From contig DVLQ01000057.1 of the NCBI GenBank assembly GCA_018715395.1, positions 1-43,500 on the forward strand: a stretch of 43,500 bases of DNA, given 5' to 3'. The position numbers and the translations under genes were made by a program. The notes beneath the pieces are model-generated. The model was given only the letters and a program-made list of their open reading frames with translations. It was not told the DNA's origin and did no database searches. Origin of the DNA: Candidatus Coprocola pullicola. Lineage in GTDB: Bacteria; Bacillota; Clostridia; Lachnospirales; Anaerotignaceae. The number at the start of each line of letters is the position of its first letter. Position 1 is the first letter of the stretch. Shown one piece after another: positions 20,501-29,610 of this stretch.

Positions 20501-20922
20501 TTCGAGAACTGAGAATGTCAGGTTTGGTATTAGATGATGTGGAAGTGATACAAGGATTGGATCACATTTTTGAAAGTGATGAAGAGGGAATGTTGGCAGA
20601 AAATAAAACTTCTTCTATTATACCTGTTTCTGTAAAGTCAAAGGGTGTTTTGAAAGAAACAGCACAAGTAGCAAGTGAAGAAAATTATAAAAAACTAATG
20701 GCTTTTGCCAAGCAAAAAGCCAAAGAAGCCGGAGAAGCTTTGCTAAGCGGAGAAATTGCGCCTTCTCCTTATCGTAAAAAAGACCAAACGCCTTGTGAGT
20801 ATTGTGCTTATCACAGTATATGCCGTTTTGATACGCTCTCTGCAGAAAGTCAATATCGTTTGATACAACCAATAAACAGAAAAACATTTTGGGAAATGAT
20901 TTTAAAACAAGAAAAACAATGA
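17515..20922 (+). CDS. addB: Helicase-exonuclease AddAB subunit AddB
   Basis: Walker A 'GRAGTGKTQ', nuclease 'VKVIDYKSGSKEF', Fe-S cysteines 'SACPFAFFAEY' and 'CEYCAYHSIC'; RBS AAGGAG before ATG 17515. Confidence 0.93.
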   Translation: MSFRLLIGRAGTGKTQYCLKEIAKKQQQQKGRFLLLVPEQYSSQAHRELMEQTYSKSILQAEVLDFRKLAYRVFQKRGLGKTTLLGDIGKSMTLRKILNQKKEELVYFKNSLDQQGFVDRLSVTISELFQYRFTIQQLKEYEKKQALSQKIKDKLSDLELIMQAYEAFLKKEYISSDEILDLLADKLEKVKQWENTEIWIDGFYSFTPQEYEVIGQLMRLAKQVTVTLTLDAYTFHQQSVAMFNGFFEPFMTAKKLKEIAKEQNCPLAEPIILQQNQRTNKKALLFLEKNYFRYYRKSTEETDGITLFSAKDQYDEMTKIAEEMIALVRDKNIRYKEIAIVTNGLAQYEKSLKGILEEFEIPYFIDTKREIISHPLIEVIRSVLDAIVYHFNYEGMFRYLKTGFSLLTQSETDELENYVLAYGIKGQKWLKDTWEYGMQDKTQQQKEYINQLREKAIMPLIPLYEKSKRKQTLLEWTKGIFTFLQTVYAGEKTMELAEKAETVERAKEHQQIWSMLMELLEKAVELLGNEKMSIQEFSKIIEAGLEQSKMGIIPPTVDSIIVGDIERSRLPEVKVLFVLGVNEGILPSPTEEEGIFSEGERNALIEQGAELASSGKRKAFEEQYLIYRGFTKPSEELYISYCTGDLEGKPIRPSSVIAKLKKLFPNLQQKQYTDELCHMATAKTAIHFLGEEMRNHFLPEKMMQDVWKDAYSYYNTTTLWKRHITLLKKGLFAKEVTEHLSKKTVSRLYGKTFLSSVSRLERFSACPFAFFAEYALKAKERKLYQLQIPDLGILFHEVMEYFSKELSEQNMDWKALNQEQSDQMIEKAVQETAPKLSNQILFDTAGNRYLLQRLKRISKRAAWTLAQHVQMGDFKPYGAEIGFGIEQTLPPIVIQLQEGEKLLLNGKIDRVDILDKDGKRYVKVIDYKSGSKEFDYTDIFYGLQLQLLIYLDAFLENNHQQDDVIKPGAVFYFRMQDPSIHIKKEMSAEEIYAALFRELRMSGLVLDDVEVIQGLDHIFESDEEGMLAENKTSSIIPVSVKSKGVLKETAQVASEENYKKLMAFAKQKAKEAGEALLSGEIAPSPYRKKDQTPCEYCAYHSICRFDTLSAESQYRLIQPINRKTFWEMILKQEKQ

Positions 20923-20923
20923 G

Positions 20924-20964
20924 AAAAAAGACTTGGATTTTTGACAAAAATCTAAGTCTTTTTC
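20924..20964 (+). terminator. Intrinsic terminator after addB
   Basis: AAAAAGACTTGGATTTTT-gac-AAAAATCTAAGTCTTTTT. Confidence 0.85.
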
Positions 20965-21032
20965 TATTTGGATTTTTTGTCCCAAAATGGGAAAGAATAA
21001 AGCATTATACAATATTGAGGTGAAAAGAAAGT

Positions 21033-22280
21033 ATGATGACAATAGAAAAAGAGAAAAACAACCAAAAACAACAGCATATTCATTTTTTGGAAGTAAACCA
21101 GTTTAAAACCAATATTATCAGCATTGGATTTCGTGTGCCTTTGACAAGAGAAAATGCTACAAAAACAGCACTTCTTGCAGAAGTTTTGAAAAATGGCTGT
21201 TGCGCTTATCCTTCCAGAAGGGCTGTCAGTCAAAAAACGGATGATATGTTTGGAAGCGTTTTTGATATATCTATTATAAAAAAAGGAGAAGAACAAGTAC
21301 TGTTTTTTTATTTGGAATTTGTAAAATATAAAAGAGAATTAATGGAAGAATGTTTTGTTTTTTTACAAAATATGATTTTTGCGCCAATACAACAACAAAA
21401 GGGTTTTTCAAAACAAATAGTGGAAAGAGAAAAAAGAATTTTGGAAGAAAAAATAAAAAGCAGACAAGATGATAAAAAAGAATATGCAAAGCTTCGCTGC
21501 CTGGAAGAAATGTGCAAAGAAGAGGCATTTGGTATTTTTGCAGACGGCTATATAGAAGATTTGAGTCAGATTGATGAAAATATACTTTTTCATCATTATC
21601 AAAATATCATCAAACATACGCCTACAGAGATTTTTTTGACAGGAGAAAAGACACAAAAAGAAGCGATGTTGGATTTTGCAAAAAGAATGCCTTTTGAAAG
21701 TGATTGTGCATGGAAAACAGAAAAAAAAGTGAATCAACAACAAAAAGAAGTAAAACAAATAAAAGAAACACTGCATACTGCGCAAAGTCGTATTGCGCTG
21801 GGATTTTGGACAAAAATACAGCCGGAAAGCAAAGAATATGCCGCATTGCTTGTTTGCAATGAACTTTTTGGAGGAAGTCCTGCCTCTTTGTTATTTCAAC
21901 AAGTGAGAGAAAAAGAGGGAGCTTGTTATGATATTAGCTCGTTTTTGTTTCGCTTACAACCGATATTGATGGTAAAAGCAGGCATACAAAAACAAGATTA
22001 TGACAAAGCTGTTGAGATGATTCAAAAAGCATTGAAAATGTTACAACAAAAAAAAGTGGAAAAAGAACCTTTGCAGGAGGCGAAAGAAAATATAGTCCGT
22101 TATTATGAAGCTATGAAGGATAGTCAAACGGCATTGATGGATTTTGCATGGAATGAAAAAGTTTTAAAAACAAACAGAAATATTTCACAATTTGTAGCCG
22201 AAATAAAAGCTGTGACAGCAGAAGCAGTACAAAAAAGCGCGCAAGGTATTTTTTTGGATACTGTTTATTTTTTACAATGA
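21033..22280 (+). CDS. M16-family peptidase-like protein, YfmF-like (lacks HxxEH)
   Basis: M16 fold features ('LFGGSPASLLFQQVREKEGACYDISS') without the zinc motif; paired with active M16 gene. Confidence 0.85.
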   Translation: MMTIEKEKNNQKQQHIHFLEVNQFKTNIISIGFRVPLTRENATKTALLAEVLKNGCCAYPSRRAVSQKTDDMFGSVFDISIIKKGEEQVLFFYLEFVKYKRELMEECFVFLQNMIFAPIQQQKGFSKQIVEREKRILEEKIKSRQDDKKEYAKLRCLEEMCKEEAFGIFADGYIEDLSQIDENILFHHYQNIIKHTPTEIFLTGEKTQKEAMLDFAKRMPFESDCAWKTEKKVNQQQKEVKQIKETLHTAQSRIALGFWTKIQPESKEYAALLVCNELFGGSPASLLFQQVREKEGACYDISSFLFRLQPILMVKAGIQKQDYDKAVEMIQKALKMLQQKKVEKEPLQEAKENIVRYYEAMKDSQTALMDFAWNEKVLKTNRNISQFVAEIKAVTAEAVQKSAQGIFLDTVYFLQ

Positions 22281-22295
22281 AAAGAGGGATAACCA

Positions 22296-23561
22296 ATGCA
22301 AATGCGAAAAGAGAATAATACAATAGGTGATAAAATTGTTACAAAAAAGTTGTCATCCGGTATGAAATGTTATATAATTCCAAAAGATGGCTATGGAGAA
22401 AAAATGGCGGTGCTTTCTGCAAGATTTGGTTCCAATGATATTGTATACCGCAGACCCACAGAAGAACAAAAACATCATATGCCCTTAGGCACAGCTCATT
22501 TTATAGAACATAAACTTTTTGAACAGTCTTGGGGAGATGCTTTTACAAAATTTTCACAACAGGGAGCTTCCGCCAATGCATTTACAGATTTTCAAAAAAC
22601 AGCATATTATTTTTCTTGCCAAGAAAATTTTTATGAAAATTTAAAATTACTGCTCTCTTTTGTACAGCATCCGCATTTTAGACAAGAAGCAACAGAGCAA
22701 GAAAAAAAGATTATTGCCAATGAAATTACGATGTATGATGACGACCCTAATTGGATTGTATTTTTTCAGCTATTGGAAAATATGTATCACAATCATACTG
22801 TAAAAAATCCCATTGCCGGCACAGTAGAATCTATACAAGAAATTAGCGCAGATATATTGCAAAAAAGCTATCAAGCGTATTATACCCCTGAAAACTTTTT
22901 TTTGGTTTGCGCAGGAGATATAGATAGCCAAAAGGTTCTGGAATTGGCGGAAAATACAATGAAGTCTACAAATGGGCACAGAGCAGTTTCTTTATTTGAA
23001 AAAGAGCCTGATACAGTTGTAAAACAATATGCAGAAAAGAATATGTCATTAGTAAAGCCCATTTTTCAAATTGGATTTAAACAAAAAGCCCAAGAAGATA
23101 TAAAAAGTATGAAACAAATGTATCTTTTGCGTATGGCATTGGACATCTTGGGAGGAGAAAGTTCTTCTTTTTTTGAAAAAGCCTATGAAAAAGAATGGAT
23201 ACAAGAACCTCTGGGCTGTGAATTTTTTTCGGGAGAAGGTTATGCTTTTACAGCATTTTCAGGAATTGGCACAGAGCCAAAAAAAACAGCACAATTGCTT
23301 TTAACAGAGATAGAACAAATACAAAAACAGGGTATTTCAGAAGAAGTTTTTGAAAGAGCAAAAAAGAAACAAATCGGCAGAATGATAAGAGGTTTTGACT
23401 CTATTTATGCCATTTGCATCAGTCAGTTAGAACTTGCAATGAAAAACAGAGATTTGTTTGATGGATTTCATATTTTGCAAAGTATTAAAAAAGAAGAAGT
23501 GCAAAGGGTATTTCAAAAAGATTTTTCAGAAAATGTAATGACAATTTCTGTTGTAAACTAA
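22296..23561 (+). CDS. M16-family metallopeptidase, YfmH-like
   Basis: 'GTAHFIEHKLFEQSWGDAFTKFSQQGASANAFTDFQKTAYYF' contains HxxEH. Confidence 0.9.
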   Translation: MQMRKENNTIGDKIVTKKLSSGMKCYIIPKDGYGEKMAVLSARFGSNDIVYRRPTEEQKHHMPLGTAHFIEHKLFEQSWGDAFTKFSQQGASANAFTDFQKTAYYFSCQENFYENLKLLLSFVQHPHFRQEATEQEKKIIANEITMYDDDPNWIVFFQLLENMYHNHTVKNPIAGTVESIQEISADILQKSYQAYYTPENFFLVCAGDIDSQKVLELAENTMKSTNGHRAVSLFEKEPDTVVKQYAEKNMSLVKPIFQIGFKQKAQEDIKSMKQMYLLRMALDILGGESSSFFEKAYEKEWIQEPLGCEFFSGEGYAFTAFSGIGTEPKKTAQLLLTEIEQIQKQGISEEVFERAKKKQIGRMIRGFDSIYAICISQLELAMKNRDLFDGFHILQSIKKEEVQRVFQKDFSENVMTISVVN

Positions 23562-23586
23562 CTTGTAAAAGAAAGGAGAATTTTGT

Positions 23587-24447
23587 ATGGGGAATATGCC
23601 AGAAATTTGGTTTCCGCATTTGGGAATTGAAATAGAGCATTTAAGCCGAGTGGCATTTCATATTTTTGGGCAAGAGGTCTATTGGTATGGTATTATTATA
23701 GGCATAGGAGTGCTTTTGGCATTGGCTCTTGCACTTCATGAAGCAAAAAGAACGGGACAAAATCCGGAAAATTATGTTGATGTTGCATTATTTGGAATTA
23801 TATTTGCTGTAATTGGAGCAAGGATGTATTATGTGATATTTTCATGGGAATTATATGCAGATAATCCTTTAAAAATATTTGCGCTAAGAGAAGGCGGGCT
23901 TGCTATATATGGAGGAATTATCGCCGGTATTATTACTGTGATAGTATATACCAAAAAGAAGGGGTTGAATTTTTGGCTTGTAGCAGATACGGCGGCTCCT
24001 AGTTTGCTTTTGGGTCAGATAATTGGCAGATGGGGAAACTTTTTTAATCGAGAAGCATTTGGAGGTTATACAGATAATCTTTTTGCCATGAGATATTTAA
24101 AAGAGCAGGTGCACAATGTAAATCCCTCTGTATTAGAACATACACTTACAATTAATGGCGCAGAATATATACAGGTACACCCTACATTTTTGTATGAATC
24201 TCTTTGGAATTTGATGATATTAATACTTCTTTTGTTATTGAAAAAAAGAAAGAAATTTGATGGGCAAATATTTGGCTGCTATATTTTAGGATATGCCTGT
24301 GGGAGAGTATGGATTGAAGGACTTAGAACAGACCAGCTTATGATAGGAAATTTTGCAGTATCTCAGCTGCTTTCCGTTATGTTGATGATAGGGGCAGTCG
24401 TATTGTTGTGGTATCTGAATAAAAAAGAAAAAAGATTGCTAAATTGA
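23587..24447 (+). CDS. lgt: Prolipoprotein diacylglyceryl transferase
   Basis: 'VYWYGIIIGIG...REGGLAIYGGIIAG...GRWGNFFNREAFGG...PTFLYESLWN'. Confidence 0.96.
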   Translation: MGNMPEIWFPHLGIEIEHLSRVAFHIFGQEVYWYGIIIGIGVLLALALALHEAKRTGQNPENYVDVALFGIIFAVIGARMYYVIFSWELYADNPLKIFALREGGLAIYGGIIAGIITVIVYTKKKGLNFWLVADTAAPSLLLGQIIGRWGNFFNREAFGGYTDNLFAMRYLKEQVHNVNPSVLEHTLTINGAEYIQVHPTFLYESLWNLMILILLLLLKKRKKFDGQIFGCYILGYACGRVWIEGLRTDQLMIGNFAVSQLLSVMLMIGAVVLLWYLNKKEKRLLN

Positions 24448-24460
24448 GCAATCTTTTTTT
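24429..24460 (+). terminator. Intrinsic terminator overlapping the end of lgt
   Basis: AAAAAGATTGCT-aaattg-AGCAATCTTTTTTTT. Confidence 0.85.
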
Positions 24461-24489
24461 TGCATAGAGAAAAACACATGTTAGACGAG

Positions 24490-24985
24490 TGGTTTCAAAA
24501 AGGATTCCGGCGTTGAAGTCGAAGTGATAGAGGTATTGTGGATATACATAGTTTATGGCATAGAAAATGAAATTGCAAAGTCATATTGTATTTGCGCCGA
24601 AATATAGAAGAGAAACGTTGTATTACCAAAAAAGAAAAGTAACTGGGAAAATATTGAGAAAATTGTATCAGTGGAAGGGGGTAAAATGGGAAAAAGCAGT
24701 ACGATGTGATAAGTTTCGTAAGTTAAATACTAAGTATAGAAATAGAAAGTTTTGCTGTAAAAGCTATTATGTGGATACAGCAGTAAAAATGAAGATACAG
24801 TAGCTGAATATATAACGAATCAATTAAGAGAAGATCAACTGGGAGAGTATCTGACGCTGGAATGGGAAAAATATTTTAAAGATAGCAAAGATGAAGTTGG
24901 CAGACTGAGTTATGTGTTTGCGTATAAGTCAGGAAAAGAGAACTATGCTAAGTGGTTAAATGTTTTTGTAGAGAATACTATTTGA
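24490..24985 (+). pseudogene. Decayed IS200/IS605-family tnpA remnant, copy 3, internally deleted
   Basis: 'MKLQSHIVFAPKYRRETLYYQKRKVTGKILRKLYQWKGVK' fused to 'KYRNRKFCCKSYYVDTAVK', missing the HUH region. Confidence 0.75.
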
Positions 24986-25181
24986 TTTTTAATGAAATAT
25001 TAAGAAATGTAAAATTTTTTATAAATGTATAACAACATTGTTTTATGGAAGAGAAATCTATTAATCAAATAATAATATTATGTAAAAATTTTCTATATTA
25101 TAAAAAAATAAAACAAGACCTTTTTGTGTGAATAGACAAAAAAATAAAAAATATAATAAAAAAAGTTTATGGTTTCCAGCT

Positions 25182-25210
25182 TTGCCTCTTGTGTTTTTAT
25201 TACATTTATA
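25182..25210 (+). promoter_or_regulatory. Putative promoter of the dcw cluster
   Basis: TTGCCT-N17-TTTATA, just upstream of the repeat array. Confidence 0.5.
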
Positions 25211-25224
25211 TTACAATGAACATA

Positions 25225-25258
25225 AAAGTGGTATAAAGTGGTGAAAAGGGGAGGAAAG
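25225..25258 (+). promoter_or_regulatory. MraZ operator-like direct repeats
   Basis: AAAGTGGTAT AAAGTGGTGA AAAGGGGAGG AAAG, exact 10-bp period, upstream of mraZ. Confidence 0.75.
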
Positions 25259-25291
25259 CACTTTTTTGAATAGAAAGCGTGGTGACAGCAA

Positions 25292-25723
25292 ATGTTTATG
25301 GGAGAATATCAGCATACCATTGACGCAAAGGGAAGGCTGATTATACCTGCAAAATTTCGAGAGGGATTGGGTGAACATTTTGTTGTTACAAAAGGATTAG
25401 ATCATTGTTTGTTTGTCTATCCTCAAAGTGAATGGAAAGTTTTTGAACAAAAGCTAAAACAACTTCCTTTGACCAGTATAGACGCAAGAAAATTTGTGCG
25501 TTTTTTCTTTTCAGGCGCTGTAGAATGTGATTTGGACAACCAATGCAGAATCATGCTGCCGGCGAATTTGAGAACATATGCCGATTTAAAAAAAGATATT
25601 GTTTCCATTGGAGTCAATAATCGAGTGGAAATATGGAATAAACAAAATTGGAAAGAGTATAACGAAGAAGAAAATTTTATCAGCAACGACCTTGCTTTTA
25701 AAATGGAAAATATAGGCATTTAG
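25292..25723 (+). CDS. mraZ: Transcriptional regulator MraZ
   Basis: '[27 protein letters not shown]...[10 protein letters not shown]'. Confidence 0.96.
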   Translation: MFMGEYQHTIDAKGRLIIPAKFREGLGEHFVVTKGLDHCLFVYPQSEWKVFEQKLKQLPLTSIDARKFVRFFFSGAVECDLDNQCRIMLPANLRTYADLKKDIVSIGVNNRVEIWNKQNWKEYNEEENFISNDLAFKMENIGI

Positions 25724-25734
25724 GAGTGAAAAAC

Positions 25735-26667
25735 ATGGAATTTCATCATGTGTCGGTGCTGTTGGAAGAATGCATTGAAAATTTGCAAATAAAACAAGAT
25801 GGTATTTATGTGGATGGTACAATGGGAGGCGGAGGACACAGCTTGGCTATTTGTAAAAGATTAACAACAGGCAGGCTTATTGCCATAGACCAAGATTTGT
25901 ACGCGCATCAAGCGGCAAAAAAAAGATTGAAAGACCATTTGCAAAAAGTAACATTTGTTCATGATAACTTTGGAAACATAAAAGAAATATTACAATCGCT
26001 CAATATTACGGCAGTAGACGGTATTTTGCTGGATATTGGCGTTTCTTCTCACCAATTAGACGAGAGCAAAAGGGGTTTTTCTTATCAGCAGGATGCTCCT
26101 TTAGATATGAGAATGGATAGTACCAGTAAGTTTTGTGCATATGATGTTGTAAACACATATAGTGAGGAAAGATTGAACAAAATTATATTTGAATATGGAG
26201 AAGAGCGATGGGCAAAAAGAATTGCAAAATTTATTGTAGAACAAAGAAAACAAAAGCCCATTGAAACTACGGCAGAATTGGTAGACTGCATCAAAAAAGC
26301 AGTGCCAAAAGGCGCAAGAAAAGATGGTCCTCATCCTGCAAAAAGAACTTTTCAGGCAATTCGTATTGAAGTCAATCAAGAATTGGAAATGCTCGAAAAA
26401 GTTATTTTTGAAGCGGTAGAATTGTTAAAGCCAAAGGGAAGGCTTTGTATCATTACATTTCATTCTTTGGAAGATCGTATTGTAAAAAATGCGTTTCGTC
26501 TGCAGGAAAATCCTTGTACCTGTCCAAAAGAATTTCCGGTATGTGTTTGCGGAAAAAAACCAAAAGCAAAAGTGATTACAAGAAAACCTATTGTACCTTC
26601 TCAACAGGAGCAACAGCAAAATCATCGTTGCAGAAGTGCCAAACTGCGAGTTTTAGAAGGAATTTAA
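25735..26667 (+). CDS. rsmH: 16S rRNA (cytosine(1402)-N4)-methyltransferase
   Basis: '[15 protein letters not shown]...[12 protein letters not shown]...[28 protein letters not shown]'. ORF opens at 25726; ATG 25735 favoured by GGAGTGAAAAAC. Confidence 0.96.
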   Translation: MEFHHVSVLLEECIENLQIKQDGIYVDGTMGGGGHSLAICKRLTTGRLIAIDQDLYAHQAAKKRLKDHLQKVTFVHDNFGNIKEILQSLNITAVDGILLDIGVSSHQLDESKRGFSYQQDAPLDMRMDSTSKFCAYDVVNTYSEERLNKIIFEYGEERWAKRIAKFIVEQRKQKPIETTAELVDCIKKAVPKGARKDGPHPAKRTFQAIRIEVNQELEMLEKVIFEAVELLKPKGRLCIITFHSLEDRIVKNAFRLQENPCTCPKEFPVCVCGKKPKAKVITRKPIVPSQQEQQQNHRCRSAKLRVLEGI

Positions 26668-26687
26668 AACAAGGAAGTGTTAAAATT

Positions 26688-27242
26688 ATGGCTGTAAAAA
26701 AGAAACCTCAAAAATACCAGCAAGCAAATGCCTATTATAGTCATGGGAGTGAGGCTTATGAAATAGAACGAGAATATGACCCATCCGAAAAAGCTGTCAA
26801 AAGAAAAAAAACAACAAAACGGCAGCAATCTGTTAAAACAAAACTGGCTATGCAAAGACGAGCAAATCGGCTTTATAGTATTAAAATTGTTATGGTATTG
26901 GCTGTATTTTTTTGTGGTACATTAGCATTTATGTGGTCTAGCGCATTGGTAACAGAACAAAGAGTCGAAACACAAAAATATAAAGATAAATTAAATGAAT
27001 TAAAAAATGAAAATGCTCTTTTGGCGGCGGATGTTTCTGAGCAGATGGACTTAGAAAATGTTAAAAAAATTGCAACAGAAAAATTGGGGATGGTGGAGCC
27101 ACAGCCTTATCAAATAAAATACATAGATGTTCCTGAACAAAGTTATACCATTCATTATGAAGATGACAACAAAAATACAGTGCAACAAGAAAGTGAAAAT
27201 ACATTAGTCAGAACAATTGTAGGTTTATTTAAAAAGGAATGA
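26688..27242 (+). CDS. ftsL: FtsL-like cell division protein
   Basis: Single TM followed by coiled coil, between rsmH and class B PBPs; RBS AAGGAAGTG. Confidence 0.75.
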   Translation: MAVKKKPQKYQQANAYYSHGSEAYEIEREYDPSEKAVKRKKTTKRQQSVKTKLAMQRRANRLYSIKIVMVLAVFFCGTLAFMWSSALVTEQRVETQKYKDKLNELKNENALLAADVSEQMDLENVKKIATEKLGMVEPQPYQIKYIDVPEQSYTIHYEDDNKNTVQQESENTLVRTIVGLFKKE

Positions 27243-27252
27243 TGTTTGACCA

Positions 27253-29505
27253 ATGAAAAGAAAAAGAATAAGAATACCAATAGCGCCTATCAAAGGCAGA
27301 CTATATTTTGTGTTTTTTATATTTGTCATAGCTTTAACATTATTGGGAGGACGTGTTTATTATTTTAAAACGGTAAAAGGAGCGGAATATGAAAATAGAG
27401 CAAAAGAACAGCAGGTAAACCGATATGATTCTATGGTACCGGCAAACAGAGGCTCTATTGTAGATAGAAATAATCAGCCTCTGGCTATTAGTACAGTTGT
27501 ATATAATGTTATATTGGATTCTCGTGTATTAGCTTTAAAAAATTTGGATGAAGCAAAGCGAAAAGAAGAACAAGATAAAACATTTAATGCTTTAAGGGAA
27601 GTTTTTCCAGATTTAGATTATGAAGAATTAGAGCATGGGGTTCAAATCAATCCGGATACGCAAAGACCATATACAGATAATAGCTGGAAAGTGTTGGCAA
27701 GAAATGTGGATAAAGAAATCAAAGAAAGTTTGGAAGTCCAAAACTTAAAGGGAATATTTTTTGAAAAAAGTACAAAAAGAACATATCCTTTGAAAACATT
27801 GGCTTGTCATGTAATCGGATTTATGCGAGGCGATGCAAAATGGGGAATTGAAAGCTACTATGACAAATATATGACCGGTACGCCGGGAAGGTCTTTTATT
27901 TCTTATGATGGAAATAATACGGCTGTACAAATGGAATATGATGCAAAAGATGGCGATACAGTTGTAACAACATTGGATTATACCATACAACAATATGCTG
28001 AAGAAATTGTAAATAACACAGCAATGCAATGGCCTTCTGAAGCGGTTGCTGTTATGGTGATGAATCCAAACACAGGGGAAGTGTATGCTATGGCAGATTC
28101 GGGCACATTTGATTTAAATAATCCGGATAATCCCATAGCTTTGTCAGACCCTGCTTTTGCAGAAACATGGAATGCCATGAGTGAAGAAGAGCAAATAGAA
28201 TATAAAAATAATATGTGGAACAATTTTAATGTAAGCAGTACTTATGAGCCGGGGTCTATTTTTAAACCCATTACAGTTGCTGCAGCATTGGAAGAAGGAA
28301 TTATTACACCAAATCAGACATTTGTCTGCACAGGAAGTGTAGAGGTCTATGATAGAAATATCCGCTGTCATTTACGTTCCGGACATGGCACATTAGATGT
28401 ACAAGGTACCTTGGCACAATCTTGTAATCCTGCTATGATTGAGATGGCACAAAAAATGGGTGTTGAAACTTTTTATAAATATCAAAGAGATTTTGGCTTT
28501 GGTGAAAAAACAGGGATTGACTTGCCGGCAGAAGCAGCGGGCATTCTACATCAATTTGACAATATTGGTCCTGTTGAGTTAGCGACTATGTCGTTTGGGC
28601 AGGGGTTTAATGCAACGTCTGTACAGGCGTTAACAGCATTTTCTGCTGTGATTAACGGTGGCAATTTGATGAAACCTTATGTTGTTTCACAAGTGGTTGA
28701 CCAAGAAGGAAATGTTGTATACGAAAATAAGCCCGAAGTCAGAAAGCGTGTGATTTCAAGAGAAACATCTGATTTAGTGCGTACTATGATGAAAGCTACC
28801 ATTGAAGATGGTACCGGAAAAAAAGCCAAAATAGAAGGATATTCTATTGGTGGAAAAACCGGTACGGCACAAACAGGAAGCCGTGAAACAAACGAAGACT
28901 GGGCACTTTCTTGTATTACATATTTTCCAGTGGAAAATCCTCAATATGTTGTATTGACTGTTATTTTTAAACCGGAAGATTTTGAAGACGGCAATCAAAC
29001 GCCAGTACCTATGGCAAAAGAAATGATGGAAAAAATCATTAAATATAAAAATATACAGCCTACTTATGCAACAGATGGTACAGAAATTGTACAAAAACAA
29101 GGTACTGTGACAGTAGATGACTATACAGGCTCTGATATTTATTCCACATTATTATCATTGGACAGCAAAAACTTAACCTATCGTGTGGTTGGCACAGGAA
29201 ATACAGTAACAAATCAATTTCCTCATGGCGGCACGCAATTAGAAGAAGGCAGCCAAATTACACTATATGTAGAAAAGGGAGAAGAAGACCAAGGAACTAT
29301 GCCTGTACCTGATGTAAGAGGAAAAACATATTCAGAAGCGGTCACAATACTTAATGACAATGGTTTTGAAGTAGAAGAAATTGAAAATACAAAAGGGGTT
29401 GTAGTGGCACAAGACCCAAAATATGGCGTATCTGTGGAGCCTAGCACAAAAGTGACGTTGACAATGGGGGAAGAAGAAACAAAAGAAGATACAACTACAC
29501 AATAG
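27253..29505 (+). CDS. Class B penicillin-binding protein with two C-terminal PASTA-like repeats (PbpB-like)
   Basis: SxxK 'GSIFKP', SxN 'SCN', KTG 'GGKTGTAQ'; PASTA-like repeats before C-terminus; B. subtilis-like position after ftsL. Confidence 0.92.
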   Translation: MKRKRIRIPIAPIKGRLYFVFFIFVIALTLLGGRVYYFKTVKGAEYENRAKEQQVNRYDSMVPANRGSIVDRNNQPLAISTVVYNVILDSRVLALKNLDEAKRKEEQDKTFNALREVFPDLDYEELEHGVQINPDTQRPYTDNSWKVLARNVDKEIKESLEVQNLKGIFFEKSTKRTYPLKTLACHVIGFMRGDAKWGIESYYDKYMTGTPGRSFISYDGNNTAVQMEYDAKDGDTVVTTLDYTIQQYAEEIVNNTAMQWPSEAVAVMVMNPNTGEVYAMADSGTFDLNNPDNPIALSDPAFAETWNAMSEEEQIEYKNNMWNNFNVSSTYEPGSIFKPITVAAALEEGIITPNQTFVCTGSVEVYDRNIRCHLRSGHGTLDVQGTLAQSCNPAMIEMAQKMGVETFYKYQRDFGFGEKTGIDLPAEAAGILHQFDNIGPVELATMSFGQGFNATSVQALTAFSAVINGGNLMKPYVVSQVVDQEGNVVYENKPEVRKRVISRETSDLVRTMMKATIEDGTGKKAKIEGYSIGGKTGTAQTGSRETNEDWALSCITYFPVENPQYVVLTVIFKPEDFEDGNQTPVPMAKEMMEKIIKYKNIQPTYATDGTEIVQKQGTVTVDDYTGSDIYSTLLSLDSKNLTYRVVGTGNTVTNQFPHGGTQLEEGSQITLYVEKGEEDQGTMPVPDVRGKTYSEAVTILNDNGFEVEEIENTKGVVVAQDPKYGVSVEPSTKVTLTMGEEETKEDTTTQ

Positions 29506-29555
29506 TATGCTTTATATTGCAACAAAAAAGATAGAAAATTATATTTTATGAATAT

Positions 29556-29610
29556 GCACTCTGCTTTTTCAATATATTGAAGTATATTGTAAAAGGCAGG
29601 GTGTTTTTTT
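29556..29610 (+). terminator. Strong intrinsic terminator directly abutting the next start codon
   Basis: About 21-bp stem GCACTCTGCTTTTTCAATATAT/GTATATTGTAAAAGGCAGGGTG with one bulge, followed by T7 ending at 29610. Confidence 0.88.

Noticed and set aside
24567-24803. 78-aa ORF as an intact small transposase
   Set aside because: It lacks the HUH catalytic region and joins two ends of TnpA; a decayed remnant.
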